Positions 24,901 through 31,837 of a DNA stretch of 42,593 nucleotides are shown in pieces. Below the pieces are notes generated by a model. It was given only the letters and a program-made list of their open reading frames with translations. It was not told where the DNA came from and ran no database searches. A program made the translations under genes and the position numbers. Origin of the DNA: Spirochaetia bacterium. GTDB taxonomy: Bacteria; Spirochaetota; Spirochaetia; Treponematales; Breznakiellaceae. Numbering within the stretch: the stretch's first letter is position 1; every line of letters starts with the position of its first letter. The stretch lies in the NCBI GenBank assembly GCA_025997795.1, contig BNVB01000015.1, positions 1-42,593 of the forward strand, written 5' to 3'.

Positions 24901-25137
24901 AAGCTGGCTCCCGGCATTAGCGGCGCCAATGGTTTCCACCTCAGCTTCCGGCTCCGGGGACAAGGGTGTAAAGTCCAGGGTAAAGGCCGCATCGATCATT
25001 TCCTGGGTTGCGTATTCAAGCCCCGGGTCCAGGTCCATTCCAGTAAGGGCAGCCGCATCGGAATCGCCGTCTTTATTTTTTTTGCATCCGGCAAAGAGGA
25101 GCAAACAAATACTCCACAAAATCAACGCTTTCTTCAT
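19000..25137 (-). CDS. Bacterial alpha-2-macroglobulin-like lipoprotein
   Basis: 2045 residues. The signal ends in a lipobox (LLLFAGC, Cys 18), so the protein is lipid-anchored in the periplasm or outer membrane. After a variable N-terminal part come repeated beta-sandwich MG domains (for example FMFTDRGLYKPGEVLSFRG near residue 720). An alpha-2-macroglobulin core follows (LTLLAVDRGVLDLI, ESEIAARNRINVREVLPRRL), then the thioester motif YPYGCLEQRSSAVLP near residue 1534 and an alpha-helical TED-like region. Such proteins trap proteases by covalent thioester attack and are thought to guard the envelope. Many are paired with penicillin-binding protein 1C; none is adjacent here. The C-terminus ends in a receptor-binding-like beta domain with a DYWEDSWEDWEDP acidic run. 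Confidence 0.92.
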   Translation of the reverse strand: MKKALILWSICLLLFAGCKKNKDGDSDAAALTGMDLDPGLEYATQEMIDAAFTLDFTPLSPEPEAEVETIGAANAGSQLLRPSGSSSPAGQNAGGGLRKLTDYKTEYFNPEKEAARIAAIQKAQEAVKGSISQVSADPLTVIDWGPRGFFSSTVQRPSLYVIFSEPMVPLAALGPQTSTSDVVSISPPLKGNFRWFTTSYLSFEAAEPCQPQQTYRITVNPRAASLSGKHISNSGTFSFNTETLKISRLVPGEEFTKKTRLSFPNNRVPPEAAKEISLYFNYPVAVKDIQNSLTVQQRKILPPSASSVPALTALTGFTLSQAEPAKIILHMSEPAFGSEVLVTLKAGAKSANATLGTPADMALSFQTPGPFEVQRIERIPSGGSNLVHIYFSERLRETSLAGRVRTDPPMKLGPDNLQISGALLRIYNLPVNYGDEFDIIIEKGVEDIYGRKLENPYTTEIMVPPAPPPNGDVTFLNWSYDNQKMLESQFDPRYLFEYRNVTGNSWYTLSSVKNPFNRSEENTRRFTLNTETNQRWFAEMDLKPFLSRGKGFVFFNADLELLSARYNRTTENYETGLRELKNNLVLQVTDLGLTVRSGFNRTSVVVSSLSTGKPVENALVRLISPRDIDTNTDLSAVRAFAQDRTNKEGLVTFTHSGIYGRESLNSNNQVTQIFVHAEKDGDQAVFQPQGHNTWAYNVYSRNPVMAELVEPVTFMFTDRGLYKPGEVLSFRGVDRSLAVGNYLIYRGSYTVTLETDSYRDSEVIAELDGETSEAGGFYGKITLPDDITPQPYRLVYRRTNDEGKKRESTNVPVTVAFFERLKFEASISPPPEVIYAGDTVNMNLKASYLSGGSLSGAAYEESWNRSKGWFHPPAKEAADYYFGPQNAYEGNRSLSSKEGVLGASGSAALSQKTTESPVTGAPFYYTVETRITDLSNQMIAASQSVVVHPARFYLGVSAPSTKGFPRTGQELSFNFLALTPSGVRSTQSDWAPAGSAGDKLTVEFLRDEWHMVQQEGVAGYIYDQYIRESITENKQTIQLKASGSVKFTPSKPGYYTVRLSAQDSAGRKALTEYGFYVTGRGGGYWNMNNSDEIRLTPDEEMYNPGDTAQILLQSALPGGYYLVTVEREGIYSEEVKYLEEGTTVLEIPVARNYVPVVYVSVASYSVRKGPPTHEYGSPDLDKPKGYYGVTALKVNPRVKAFSVSIEDAGSRIFRPGETVTLTLKAERNGRPVSDAELTLLAVDRGVLDLINYHVPDPISYFYHQGRFPLSVNGGDSRALLIDPVTYSIKNLAGGDAEESKMEERKDFNPTAVFEPMLKTGADGKVKVTFKLPDSLTTYRLTVFGVRGDLFALKESEIAARNRINVREVLPRRLRERDTAEAGVLITNMDNSPHKVSVSLALNRTSGNTENGLIKTQGNAFVDGTAERSITLKAGENGVVYFDVAAVKEGYVNCVFTIRSDILNERLINELYIERPYVMETITTAGTVLANVSSASEGLVIPGWADNGTGNLSVSLDATRLGLLDNAVNYLFDYPYGCLEQRSSAVLPLVIFGSYIDAFNLKTKVSNPRQAAETEIKSWGQYQRADGGFPYWPDGWPSYSDFYVSIRVAHIIALAKQKNYAVPASINTQKLASYLNSVLRTSFSWSQSSYEYAYRSYLQAYALYVISLLGEPIEASRLAEITARPDADAGSLAYAGMAYLNINRKTEAAAVGGKIRNLIRSTARGADLSDPRENDRRFYYYSYYGGKVEQLALTLEFFVRQYPEDQINGRILHSLLSMQKAGGYWDSTAVTVRILSAVDALIRAENLEQVNVNGIIALSGTELFRDSYRGLGAKPSGKTFDFKAPPLLSMRRDAVLPLTISRNGRGALYYTASLRYAIPAELQSVRDEGLGVFISYYDTDTGKELSGTVLQSGKTYRASVRLSSGRDRTYVALRAPVPSGAEILDGTFVTTPRYSENQNSYESGEGGDYWEDSWEDWEDPRQPSNMVIMDNEIRYFWDHFSKGEVTVSFLFRCSRRGVYPTPPVQAECMYEGEIFGRTRGLLYTIE

Positions 25138-25189
25138 GTTGGTAGTTTACTATAAGTAGTGTTTGTGGTAAACAGATAAGGAGGACATT

Positions 25190-26467
25190 ATGAGCGAAAA
25201 GACCTTTCCCCTTTCCAAAGAAGAATTGGAAAATCTCTCAAAGATCCATCCTACCCCTTTTTTTCTGTATGATGAAAAAGGGATCCGCGAAAATGCCCGG
25301 GAGATAACCAGGGCCTTTGGAATTTTTCCCCGTTTCAAGGAACACTTTGCCGTTAAGGCCCTGCCTAATCCCTATATCCTTAAGATACTGGCCAGCGAAG
25401 GTTTTGGTACAGATTGTTCCAGTTATACTGAATTGCTCCTTTCGGAAATGGCGGGCATCCGGGGGGAAGCTATTATGTTCACCTCCAACGAAACCCCCGC
25501 TGCAGAATACCGAGAAGCCCGCCGCCTGGGGGCGGTGATCAACCTGGATGATTTTACCCACATTGATTTTCTGGAACGTACTGCGGGTATGCCTGAACTT
25601 GTTTCATGCCGTTACAATCCGGGGCCCCTTAAAACAGGGAATGCCATTATCGGAAAACCCGAAGAGGCAAAATACGGCTTTACCCGGGAGCAGATTTTGG
25701 CAGCCTATCCGCTGCTCAAGACAAAGGGGGCAAAACGCTTTGGCCTCCATACCATGGTAGCGTCCAACGAACTATCCATGGCCTATCATATTGAAACCGC
25801 CCGGATGCTCTTTGAACTGGCCGTGGAGCTGCAGCAAAAAACCGGCATAGCCCTTGAATTTGTTAACCTGGGCGGCGGTGTGGGAATTCCCTACCGGCCC
25901 GAAGACAAGGCAGTGGACTACCAGGAACTTGCCAGGGGGATAGAGGAAGCCTACCGGAGCATCGTTATTCCCGCCGGTCTTGATTTAGGAATACGCATTG
26001 AATGGGGAAGAACCATTACCGGCCCCTACGGCTGGCTTATAAGCCGGGCGCTTCACTCCAAAAGTATTTACCGGGAGTATATCGGCCTTGATACTTGTAT
26101 GGCAGACCTGATGCGGCCCGCTCTCTACGGCGCGTATCACCACATTACCATTCCGGGAAAAGAGAAAACCCCGGCGGAAAAAATCTACGATGTGGTGGGA
26201 AGCCTCTGCGAAAATAACGACAAATTTGCCGTCCAGCGGGCCCTGCCAAAAATCGACACGGCAGCCGAAGGGGGTAACGGCGATTTTGTGGTGATCCACG
26301 ATGCCGGAGCCCACGGCAGGGCCATGGGCTTTAACTATAACGGCAAACTCCGCTCTGGGGAATTGCTCCGCCGCCCGGATGGAACGTTTACCCAAATACG
26401 CCGGGCAGAAACGGCGGAGGATCTCTTTGCCACGCTTGATCGCGGCGGGCTGGATCGTTTCAGGTAA
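25190..26467 (+). CDS. PLP-dependent decarboxylase, diaminopimelate decarboxylase family
   Basis: 425 residues, fold-type III (alanine-racemase-like barrel). The PLP lysine block FAVKALPNPYILKILASEG, the glycine-rich LGGGVGIPY, a GxxxE-type RIEWGRTITGPYG and the C-terminal active-site motif GSLCENNDKFA are present. Classical LysA has CESxD at the last motif; the N-N version here is seen in a subgroup whose substrate may be D-lysine, D-ornithine or a carboxylated amine rather than meso-diaminopimelate, so no symbol is given. AAGGAGG lies 6 nt before the ATG. The 3' end overlaps the convergent CPBP protease gene by 8 bp. It is divergent from the alpha-2-macroglobulin gene. Confidence 0.85.
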   Translation: MSEKTFPLSKEELENLSKIHPTPFFLYDEKGIRENAREITRAFGIFPRFKEHFAVKALPNPYILKILASEGFGTDCSSYTELLLSEMAGIRGEAIMFTSNETPAAEYREARRLGAVINLDDFTHIDFLERTAGMPELVSCRYNPGPLKTGNAIIGKPEEAKYGFTREQILAAYPLLKTKGAKRFGLHTMVASNELSMAYHIETARMLFELAVELQQKTGIALEFVNLGGGVGIPYRPEDKAVDYQELARGIEEAYRSIVIPAGLDLGIRIEWGRTITGPYGWLISRALHSKSIYREYIGLDTCMADLMRPALYGAYHHITIPGKEKTPAEKIYDVVGSLCENNDKFAVQRALPKIDTAAEGGNGDFVVIHDAGAHGRAMGFNYNGKLRSGELLRRPDGTFTQIRRAETAEDLFATLDRGGLDRFR

Positions 26468-27311
26468 GTAGTTCCTCGTGTGATTTGTCAAAGAAAAATT
26501 TCTTTTCTTTGCAAATAACTATTATTGAGAAAATCAATAATAGTACGGTTTGTATTATTTTACTGTCAGGATGGGTCAGAAAAATTTCATTGAAAAAATT
26601 TGCTTCAAAATGAAACAAAACTTCCAAAAACATATTCCTGTTGGTTTTATAATACAGCCAGTTATCTATTATCAAATAGGGGACAAGGCTTACCATAAAA
26701 TTGATTGAATGGAGTACCCCGATTTCCGCCACAACTTCTTGATACGAGCCTTTTATAAGACCCAGGGGCATGTGCCAAACTCCCCATATAACCCCAAAAA
26801 TAACACAGGTTAGTAACAGGTTAAACCGCCGTCTTACACAATGAATTCCGTAGGTATGCCAGCCGAATTCTTCCAGTATTGGAGCTATTGCGATTAAAAA
26901 CCATGCAGGAATAAGCCCTATGGAAGGTACACCCGCAGAAAACGATATATGTTCCACGATTTTAAATTGTGAAACACTATACCCAAAAAGCAAAGAAATT
27001 GCCTGCGCCGACAATATGCTTGCCGGAAAAAGCACAAAACTCAGTATCCAGAAAATGGGACGAATGCCCTTAAAATTGAAAATCTGGGAAAAGAGTTCCT
27101 GCTTCATTTCCCTGTCGGGAAGTATTAAAATCATGGCAATAGCAGCGGGACCGCAAAGGCCAAGTACGCCAAGAATACTGCCCCACACCATAGCGGCAGG
27201 ATTCCCATCCCATTGACGGCTTAACCATGCTGCTATGAACCAGCAAATCCAGGGAAAACCGACTGCCGCTCCGTAAAACAAAACCGGATGATTGTATTTT
27301 TCTAAACGCAT
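26460..27311 (-). CDS. CPBP-family intramembrane metalloprotease
   Basis: 283 residues with seven or eight hydrophobic segments. The family active-site blocks are visible: motif 1 APILEEFGWHTYG (E-E pair), motif 2 FGVIWGVWHMPLGL (F-x3-W-x2-H) and motif 3 LFHFEANFF (H-x3-N). CPBP (CAAX-like) proteases cleave or modify membrane peptides and are often involved in self-immunity to bacteriocins. No bacteriocin gene is seen nearby. The C-terminus is lysine-rich (CKEKKFFFDKSHEE). It is less GC-rich than its neighbours. Confidence 0.88.
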   Translation of the reverse strand: MRLEKYNHPVLFYGAAVGFPWICWFIAAWLSRQWDGNPAAMVWGSILGVLGLCGPAAIAMILILPDREMKQELFSQIFNFKGIRPIFWILSFVLFPASILSAQAISLLFGYSVSQFKIVEHISFSAGVPSIGLIPAWFLIAIAPILEEFGWHTYGIHCVRRRFNLLLTCVIFGVIWGVWHMPLGLIKGSYQEVVAEIGVLHSINFMVSLVPYLIIDNWLYYKTNRNMFLEVLFHFEANFFNEIFLTHPDSKIIQTVLLLIFSIIVICKEKKFFFDKSHEELLT

Positions 27312-27327
27312 CTTTTGCCTCCTTTAG

Positions 27328-28284
27328 CTAAAACTGCCAGGCCAAGCGGGCGCTGACAAAATAGCCGCTGCCCAACGATTGCGCCTTGTTATTATCGTAT
27401 CGTTCCCTGCTGTTAAAAATATAACCGCCGCTTATTTCCAGGAACGAAAGGTCTATGACACCAAACACGGAATAGGAACCTATTTCATAGGTTTTACCTT
27501 TTTCGCTTAATTTAAAATCTTCGCCGCTGTTTTTTACTCCCACCCCTACTCCCGCAAAATCTCCCATTTTATGTTCTTTGGTAAAAAACCGGTACCAAAG
27601 GGTACAGTCAAACAAAAGATCCTGAATATCACGGTAATATACCATCTGGAAAGATCCGTTCAGGCGAATTTTGTTTTCCGGGGCTATGATAATATCAAGC
27701 GCCGGATTGGTCAAAAAATCAAATGAAAGGTGTATCCAGGAAGAAGTAAAACCAAGTCTGACCAGCGGAAATGGAAATACCGGTACGCTTTTGCCGCCGA
27801 TCTCAAATTCGCTTAGCCCTAGGGCCATACCCAGTGTCAGAGAAAGTGAATTATTCCGCACCAGTTCATAGCCATATCCCAAAGCGGCCTGAAAGGTTTG
27901 TAAACCGCCGGACACCGGTTCATCAGAAAGGCTTCTAAAAATACCTAATACCTGGTGGCGCCTAATCTTTCTTTCCGCCATGGCGGTAACATGGTGATAC
28001 CGGTTGGGATATCCGCTCTGATTTTCGTTTAGGAGATATGCGTTTAAGAGATACGATCGATAAAAAGCGGCAAGCATAAAACTGTTACGCTCTTTCTCTA
28101 CCGGAGGCGCTTGATCGCCCACCATGAGTACCAATCCGCCTCCCGGCACATGGTACTGTCGGCCCTCGAAGGAAATAAATTCATACGCGGCCATGGGTAT
28201 TATGCTACCGTCCTTATCGCCTGTATCCTCCGCAAAACACCAAAGGGCCGAAAGAAGAAAAAATGCGGAAATTTTCCATCGCAC
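27328..28284 (-). CDS. Putative outer-membrane beta-barrel protein
   Basis: 318 residues, family not recognised. A signal peptide (MRWKISAFFLLSALWCFAED) is followed by alternating hydrophobic/polar strands typical of a porin-like barrel (ALGYGYELVRNNSLSLTLGM, PLVRLGFTSSWIHLSFDFL). The last residues LAWQF end in an aromatic, as outer-membrane barrels do. GGAGG lies 11 nt before the ATG. A TATAAT -10 with a weak -35 and an inverted repeat stand upstream. The adjacent membrane-bound LuxR-type gene may control it. The gene follows the CPBP protease gene at 16 bp, but it is transcribed first. Confidence 0.65.
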   Translation of the reverse strand: MRWKISAFFLLSALWCFAEDTGDKDGSIIPMAAYEFISFEGRQYHVPGGGLVLMVGDQAPPVEKERNSFMLAAFYRSYLLNAYLLNENQSGYPNRYHHVTAMAERKIRRHQVLGIFRSLSDEPVSGGLQTFQAALGYGYELVRNNSLSLTLGMALGLSEFEIGGKSVPVFPFPLVRLGFTSSWIHLSFDFLTNPALDIIIAPENKIRLNGSFQMVYYRDIQDLLFDCTLWYRFFTKEHKMGDFAGVGVGVKNSGEDFKLSEKGKTYEIGSYSVFGVIDLSFLEISGGYIFNSRERYDNNKAQSLGSGYFVSARLAWQF

Positions 28285-28312
28285 AGCAGACCTCCAAAAA
28301 AGTGATACCCTG

Positions 28313-28357
28313 ATTATAGGGCCGCGGTTTTGGGGCGTATATTACCGGTTGCGGTAA
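28313..28357 (-). promoter_or_regulatory. Promoter with an activator-like inverted repeat for the beta-barrel gene
   Basis: On the minus strand TATAAT (28318-28313) lies 28 bp before the beta-barrel start codon; 17 bp further up the -35 is poor (TATACG). Immediately upstream is the perfect inverted repeat TTACCG-GTTG-CGGTAA (28342-28357). A palindrome next to a weak -35 is the usual position for a class II activator such as a LuxR-type protein, which is encoded directly upstream. Confidence 0.55.
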
Positions 28358-28400
28358 AAAGGGGATCATTTGTATTACTATTTACGGTTATTGCCGGTTT

Positions 28401-29336
28401 TTAGCCCCGGACCAGCGCGAACAGGGCAAAACGTCCGCCGGCCCCCGTTTTCCGGTAGATACTTTTCAAGTGCGCCTGTACGGTGTTTACGGAAATTTGC
28501 AATTCCCGGGCGATTTCTTTGTCGTTCTTTCCCAAGAGCATTATCTCCGCCGCCTCACGCTCCCGGGGTGAAAGTTCATACTTTTGGATAAAGACTTCCG
28601 ACAGCCCCTGCTCCGCTGTCCAAACCGGCGGGGTGTTTGCGAGTTCTCCGGCAAAAACCTGGGCTTCGTAGGAAATGGAAAGCTTCACATACAGGTAAAA
28701 TACCAGCAGATTAAGGACCAGGAGCAAAACGCCAAAGGAAAGACCAAACCAAAGGGTTTCACCCTGCAATGGGGTAAGGGCACCCCGGTTTCCAAAGGAA
28801 CCCCGTTCAATAAAGAAATTGAACAACAGCCAGCCTGAGTACAGGGGAACCAGGAGTACCAGCCAAAAACGAAGCGGCAGGGCTGAAGATCTTCGCATGA
28901 CCCGGTAGTAGTATTCTATCCAGCCCAGGATAAAGAACGCTTCAATGGCAGTATTCACGAACCAGAGCGGCGAATTATAATCCACAAGTTCTTTTGCATA
29001 GAGGGTTATAACACCGCGAAAAAGCACATCAAAATAGAGCAGAATGCCCACATGATAGACAAGTAGTACGGCCGCCCGGCCCGGCTTATCGCAGAGGCTG
29101 ATGAAAATTCCGAAACATACAACGATCCATACAAGACCAAGGGCGCCGGAAAAAGTCTCCTGTAAAATGATTCCGGTAAAAAACCAGACCGGCCGGAAGA
29201 CCGCCATGAACAGTAACAGCATCACCCGCCGCCGCCGGGCTTCGGGCCGTACAAGCCGGTAAAATCCTCCCCAAAAAGCGCCGAACACCGCTATGGCACG
29301 AAAAATTTCCAGCGGGATATTAACTTGATACTCCAT
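28401..29336 (-). CDS. Membrane-bound LuxR-type transcriptional regulator
   Basis: 311 residues. The N-terminal two thirds (about 1-225) is hydrophobic with about seven predicted membrane segments and resembles a 7TM sensor region. The C-terminal 60 residues are a classical LuxR/GerE helix-turn-helix (YELSPREREAAEIMLLGKND, then IARELQISVNTVQAHLKSIY and RKTGA). The arrangement suggests a one-component regulator that senses a membrane-soluble or periplasmic cue and binds DNA from the membrane. It starts 6 bp after the stop of the acidic membrane protein gene, probably in the same transcript. The beta-barrel gene downstream is a candidate target. Confidence 0.85.
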   Translation of the reverse strand: MEYQVNIPLEIFRAIAVFGAFWGGFYRLVRPEARRRRVMLLLFMAVFRPVWFFTGIILQETFSGALGLVWIVVCFGIFISLCDKPGRAAVLLVYHVGILLYFDVLFRGVITLYAKELVDYNSPLWFVNTAIEAFFILGWIEYYYRVMRRSSALPLRFWLVLLVPLYSGWLLFNFFIERGSFGNRGALTPLQGETLWFGLSFGVLLLVLNLLVFYLYVKLSISYEAQVFAGELANTPPVWTAEQGLSEVFIQKYELSPREREAAEIMLLGKNDKEIARELQISVNTVQAHLKSIYRKTGAGGRFALFALVRG

Positions 29337-29342
29337 GGCAGA

Positions 29343-31736
29343 TTACTTTTTTCCAATAACCGAATCAACAAGATTCTTTAGTCCCGGGTCGAGTGTTTTT
29401 GCAGTTGCCGGGTCGGGGGTTTTTGCTTTTTTATCCACATAGTTAACGCCGTTTTTCTGTTTAATTACACCCGCCGCTGTTTCCACCTTGGGTAATTCTT
29501 CCGGTTCGCTCTGGTTTCTGTCCTGGAAAGGCTTATGCACCAGGGAAGAACCGGCATTTAGTTCTTCCGGCTTGCCGGAGGTTTTAATGCTGCTTGTTTC
29601 GCTGGTACCGGCCTTAAAGGTACCGTCGTCGTTAAATTTGGAAAGCATACTGGAAAAGGGGGAAACGATAATAAAGTCCTCATCAATATCCACATCGTCG
29701 TCTTCGCTTTCTGACGAACCGAATTCTATCTGGCTGGCCACATCCGGTTTAACGGGAAGAGCTTCGGGAATTGGCGCGGCAGCAGACGCCGTTTCCAATT
29801 CTTCCAAATCCTCCAGTTCCTCTAAATCTTCCAGCTCATCAATTTCTTCTCTATTTCCGGCAGTTCCGGCGTTCACTATGTCGTCCGCCAGTTCAAGCCC
29901 GGAGGATTCAACAATGGCAGGTATATCGTCATCGTCAAAAACAAGCTGAATATTGGAAGATTCTTCTGCCGGGACTTCTTTAGCGGAGCTTTTCTTCGGC
30001 GGAGTTTTCTTTTTAGCGCTTTGTTTTGGCGCTTTGGCTGATTTTGTTTTTTTAACGGAGACTGGTTCGGCATTGGCGGCACTGTCGCCGCTGGCGGAAT
30101 CCATTCCAAAACCCGCGGAATCAAGCGTTTCCACATCCAATTCTTCTAACTCTTCCAATTCCTCCAGTTCTTCTAGTTCTTCCAGATCTCCTGCCGGCAG
30201 TTCTTCTGCCGTTGATTCCGTTTTAGCAAAGTCCTGTTGTAAACTTGCCGGTTCATCGGCATCGCCCAATTCTTCCACTTCATCAAGTGTTTCCAGTTCT
30301 TCCGGGGTATCAATAAGTTCCTGAACCGGAGAACCGGTATTCATGGCGGATTCCGCAGCCGCAAGGACCTGGGGCATAATCTGGGCCGCCGTCATGGTAC
30401 CCATGTTGGTACCCGTGTTGGTTCCCGTGACGCCGCCGCCGGGCAGTACCGGCGAATTGCCCGCCGCCAAAAGCATACGGTTCAGGATATTCTGCAGTTT
30501 ATCCTCGTCAATGGCCAGCCGGGTTTCGCGTTTACCGCCAATGGCGGTAAGAATTTCGTCCCAGGATTTATCTATTAAACTGTCAATATCTTCTATAAGC
30601 GCTGCGGTTTTTTCTTTAACTCCCCGCTTCAATTCGCTTCGTACATCTTCCCGGCGCTGTTCCAGTTCCCGGTACCAGTGGTTCCAGTCCATTTCGCCTT
30701 TGCGTTCATAGTATTCCCGGATAAGGGAAAGCTGGAGGTTCTTAAGGCGGTTTTGAATAACGGTCATGGTGTCGGGCCGCAGGTTAAAGGCCAGGAAAAT
30801 TGTTAGAAAAATTGTTAGAAAAATCGCCGTTAAAAGGATTACCTTCATGGCCTGGGGGAAGGCAAAAATCGCCTCGTCCACAATCCGGCCAACCATAAGC
30901 CCCTGGGTAGTTTTGGCAGAAATAAGGGCCAGGGAAGAAGATGAAGAACCCGATTCCAGAACAAAGGGCCTTTTAATGGAGGTTACGTTCAGCAAACCTT
31001 CCTGCCAGATTGAAGAGATAATCGGCACGATTACTTCCCTGCCGGTATTGGGCAGCCCCGATACCATTCCCGGCGGCACAGAAATAATGGAAAGATCTTC
31101 CCCTGCTTTAAGCCGGCCACTGGTCAAAAACCGGTCTGCCACGGCCCGGATCGAAAGGGAATAAAAAACCGTACCCCGGTATACTTCCATGGCATCGCTA
31201 AAGGGAAACGAAAAAATAATCCGTTCGTTTTTTTGATCCAGGGTCATCCGGGGACTTCCGCCGGAGGGAACCGCCAGATCCGGGTAGGGAACATACGAAG
31301 TGGTTTCGTCATAATTCCGGTACGAAATGGTTTCGCTGGTCTGGCTTAACACGTCTGCGGGATCGGTAGAAAAGTGGAGCCGCATTCCCCCGGCATCAAC
31401 AAAACGTACCGACTGGAGCCCCTTAAGGGATTCCATCAAAACGCCATAATTCCGGGTCCGTTCAAAAATATCCGCCGCCGCCTGGTTGGCAAGAAAACTC
31501 CGCTTTACCGCATCATTTTCCATGGTGCTAATAAAACGTCCCTGCAGTTCATCCAGAAAATTCTGGATAGTTTCAGCGTCACCTTCGACTTCTCTGGCCA
31601 GGGAACCGGTTATGGAGGGGTTATAAAAACGGGTTTCTACAAGATTAAAAAAACCGGTAAAGGCCAGGACAGAAAAACCTGCTACCAAAACAACCGAGAT
31701 AAGAAGGCTGAGAGCGGCCTTTTGTGAAACTGTCAC
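29343..31736 (-). CDS. Large membrane protein with sensor-like periplasmic domain and acidic repeats
   Basis: 797 residues, family not recognised. Membrane segment 1 (about 8-28) and segment 2 (about 296-318, FLTIFLTIFLAF, from a 12-bp DNA repeat) enclose a periplasmic region of about 265 residues that looks cache-like. The cytoplasmic part starts with a charged helical stretch (REYYERKGEMDWNHWYRELE). It continues into a low-complexity acidic region with LEELEELEELEELD and EELEDLEELE runs, a Lys/Pro/Ala-rich patch (KKTKSAKAPKQSAKKKTPPK) and a short conserved-looking tail. Near residue 545 it contains the peptide AGFGMDSA, encoded by the dispersed 21-bp repeat also found in hflX. There is no kinase or HAMP output. 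Divergent from hflX. Confidence 0.6.
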   Translation of the reverse strand: MTVSQKAALSLLISVVLVAGFSVLAFTGFFNLVETRFYNPSITGSLAREVEGDAETIQNFLDELQGRFISTMENDAVKRSFLANQAAADIFERTRNYGVLMESLKGLQSVRFVDAGGMRLHFSTDPADVLSQTSETISYRNYDETTSYVPYPDLAVPSGGSPRMTLDQKNERIIFSFPFSDAMEVYRGTVFYSLSIRAVADRFLTSGRLKAGEDLSIISVPPGMVSGLPNTGREVIVPIISSIWQEGLLNVTSIKRPFVLESGSSSSSLALISAKTTQGLMVGRIVDEAIFAFPQAMKVILLTAIFLTIFLTIFLAFNLRPDTMTVIQNRLKNLQLSLIREYYERKGEMDWNHWYRELEQRREDVRSELKRGVKEKTAALIEDIDSLIDKSWDEILTAIGGKRETRLAIDEDKLQNILNRMLLAAGNSPVLPGGGVTGTNTGTNMGTMTAAQIMPQVLAAAESAMNTGSPVQELIDTPEELETLDEVEELGDADEPASLQQDFAKTESTAEELPAGDLEELEELEELEELEELDVETLDSAGFGMDSASGDSAANAEPVSVKKTKSAKAPKQSAKKKTPPKKSSAKEVPAEESSNIQLVFDDDDIPAIVESSGLELADDIVNAGTAGNREEIDELEDLEELEDLEELETASAAAPIPEALPVKPDVASQIEFGSSESEDDDVDIDEDFIIVSPFSSMLSKFNDDGTFKAGTSETSSIKTSGKPEELNAGSSLVHKPFQDRNQSEPEELPKVETAAGVIKQKNGVNYVDKKAKTPDPATAKTLDPGLKNLVDSVIGKK
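30093..30118 (-). repeat. Dispersed intragenic repeat, single copy in the acidic membrane protein
   Basis: On the coding strand this reads CCGCGG followed by GTTTTGGAATGGATTCCGCC, matching the 21-bp unit in hflX (GGTTTTGGAATGGATG) with the same flanking CCGCGG. It is in frame and encodes AGFGMDSA. Confidence 0.75.
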
Positions 31737-31837
31737 CGTTTCCTACCCTGCAAAAAAATTACTACCCTTGTTTATCGGACACTTTGCCGCCTTTATATAG
31801 TATACCGAAAATAAAACTTTTGTGCCATACTTGGGCG

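Noticed and set aside
29953..30324. Ser/Asn-rich plus-strand frame
   Set aside because: It is simply the reverse reading of the acidic Glu-Glu-Leu repeats of the membrane protein.
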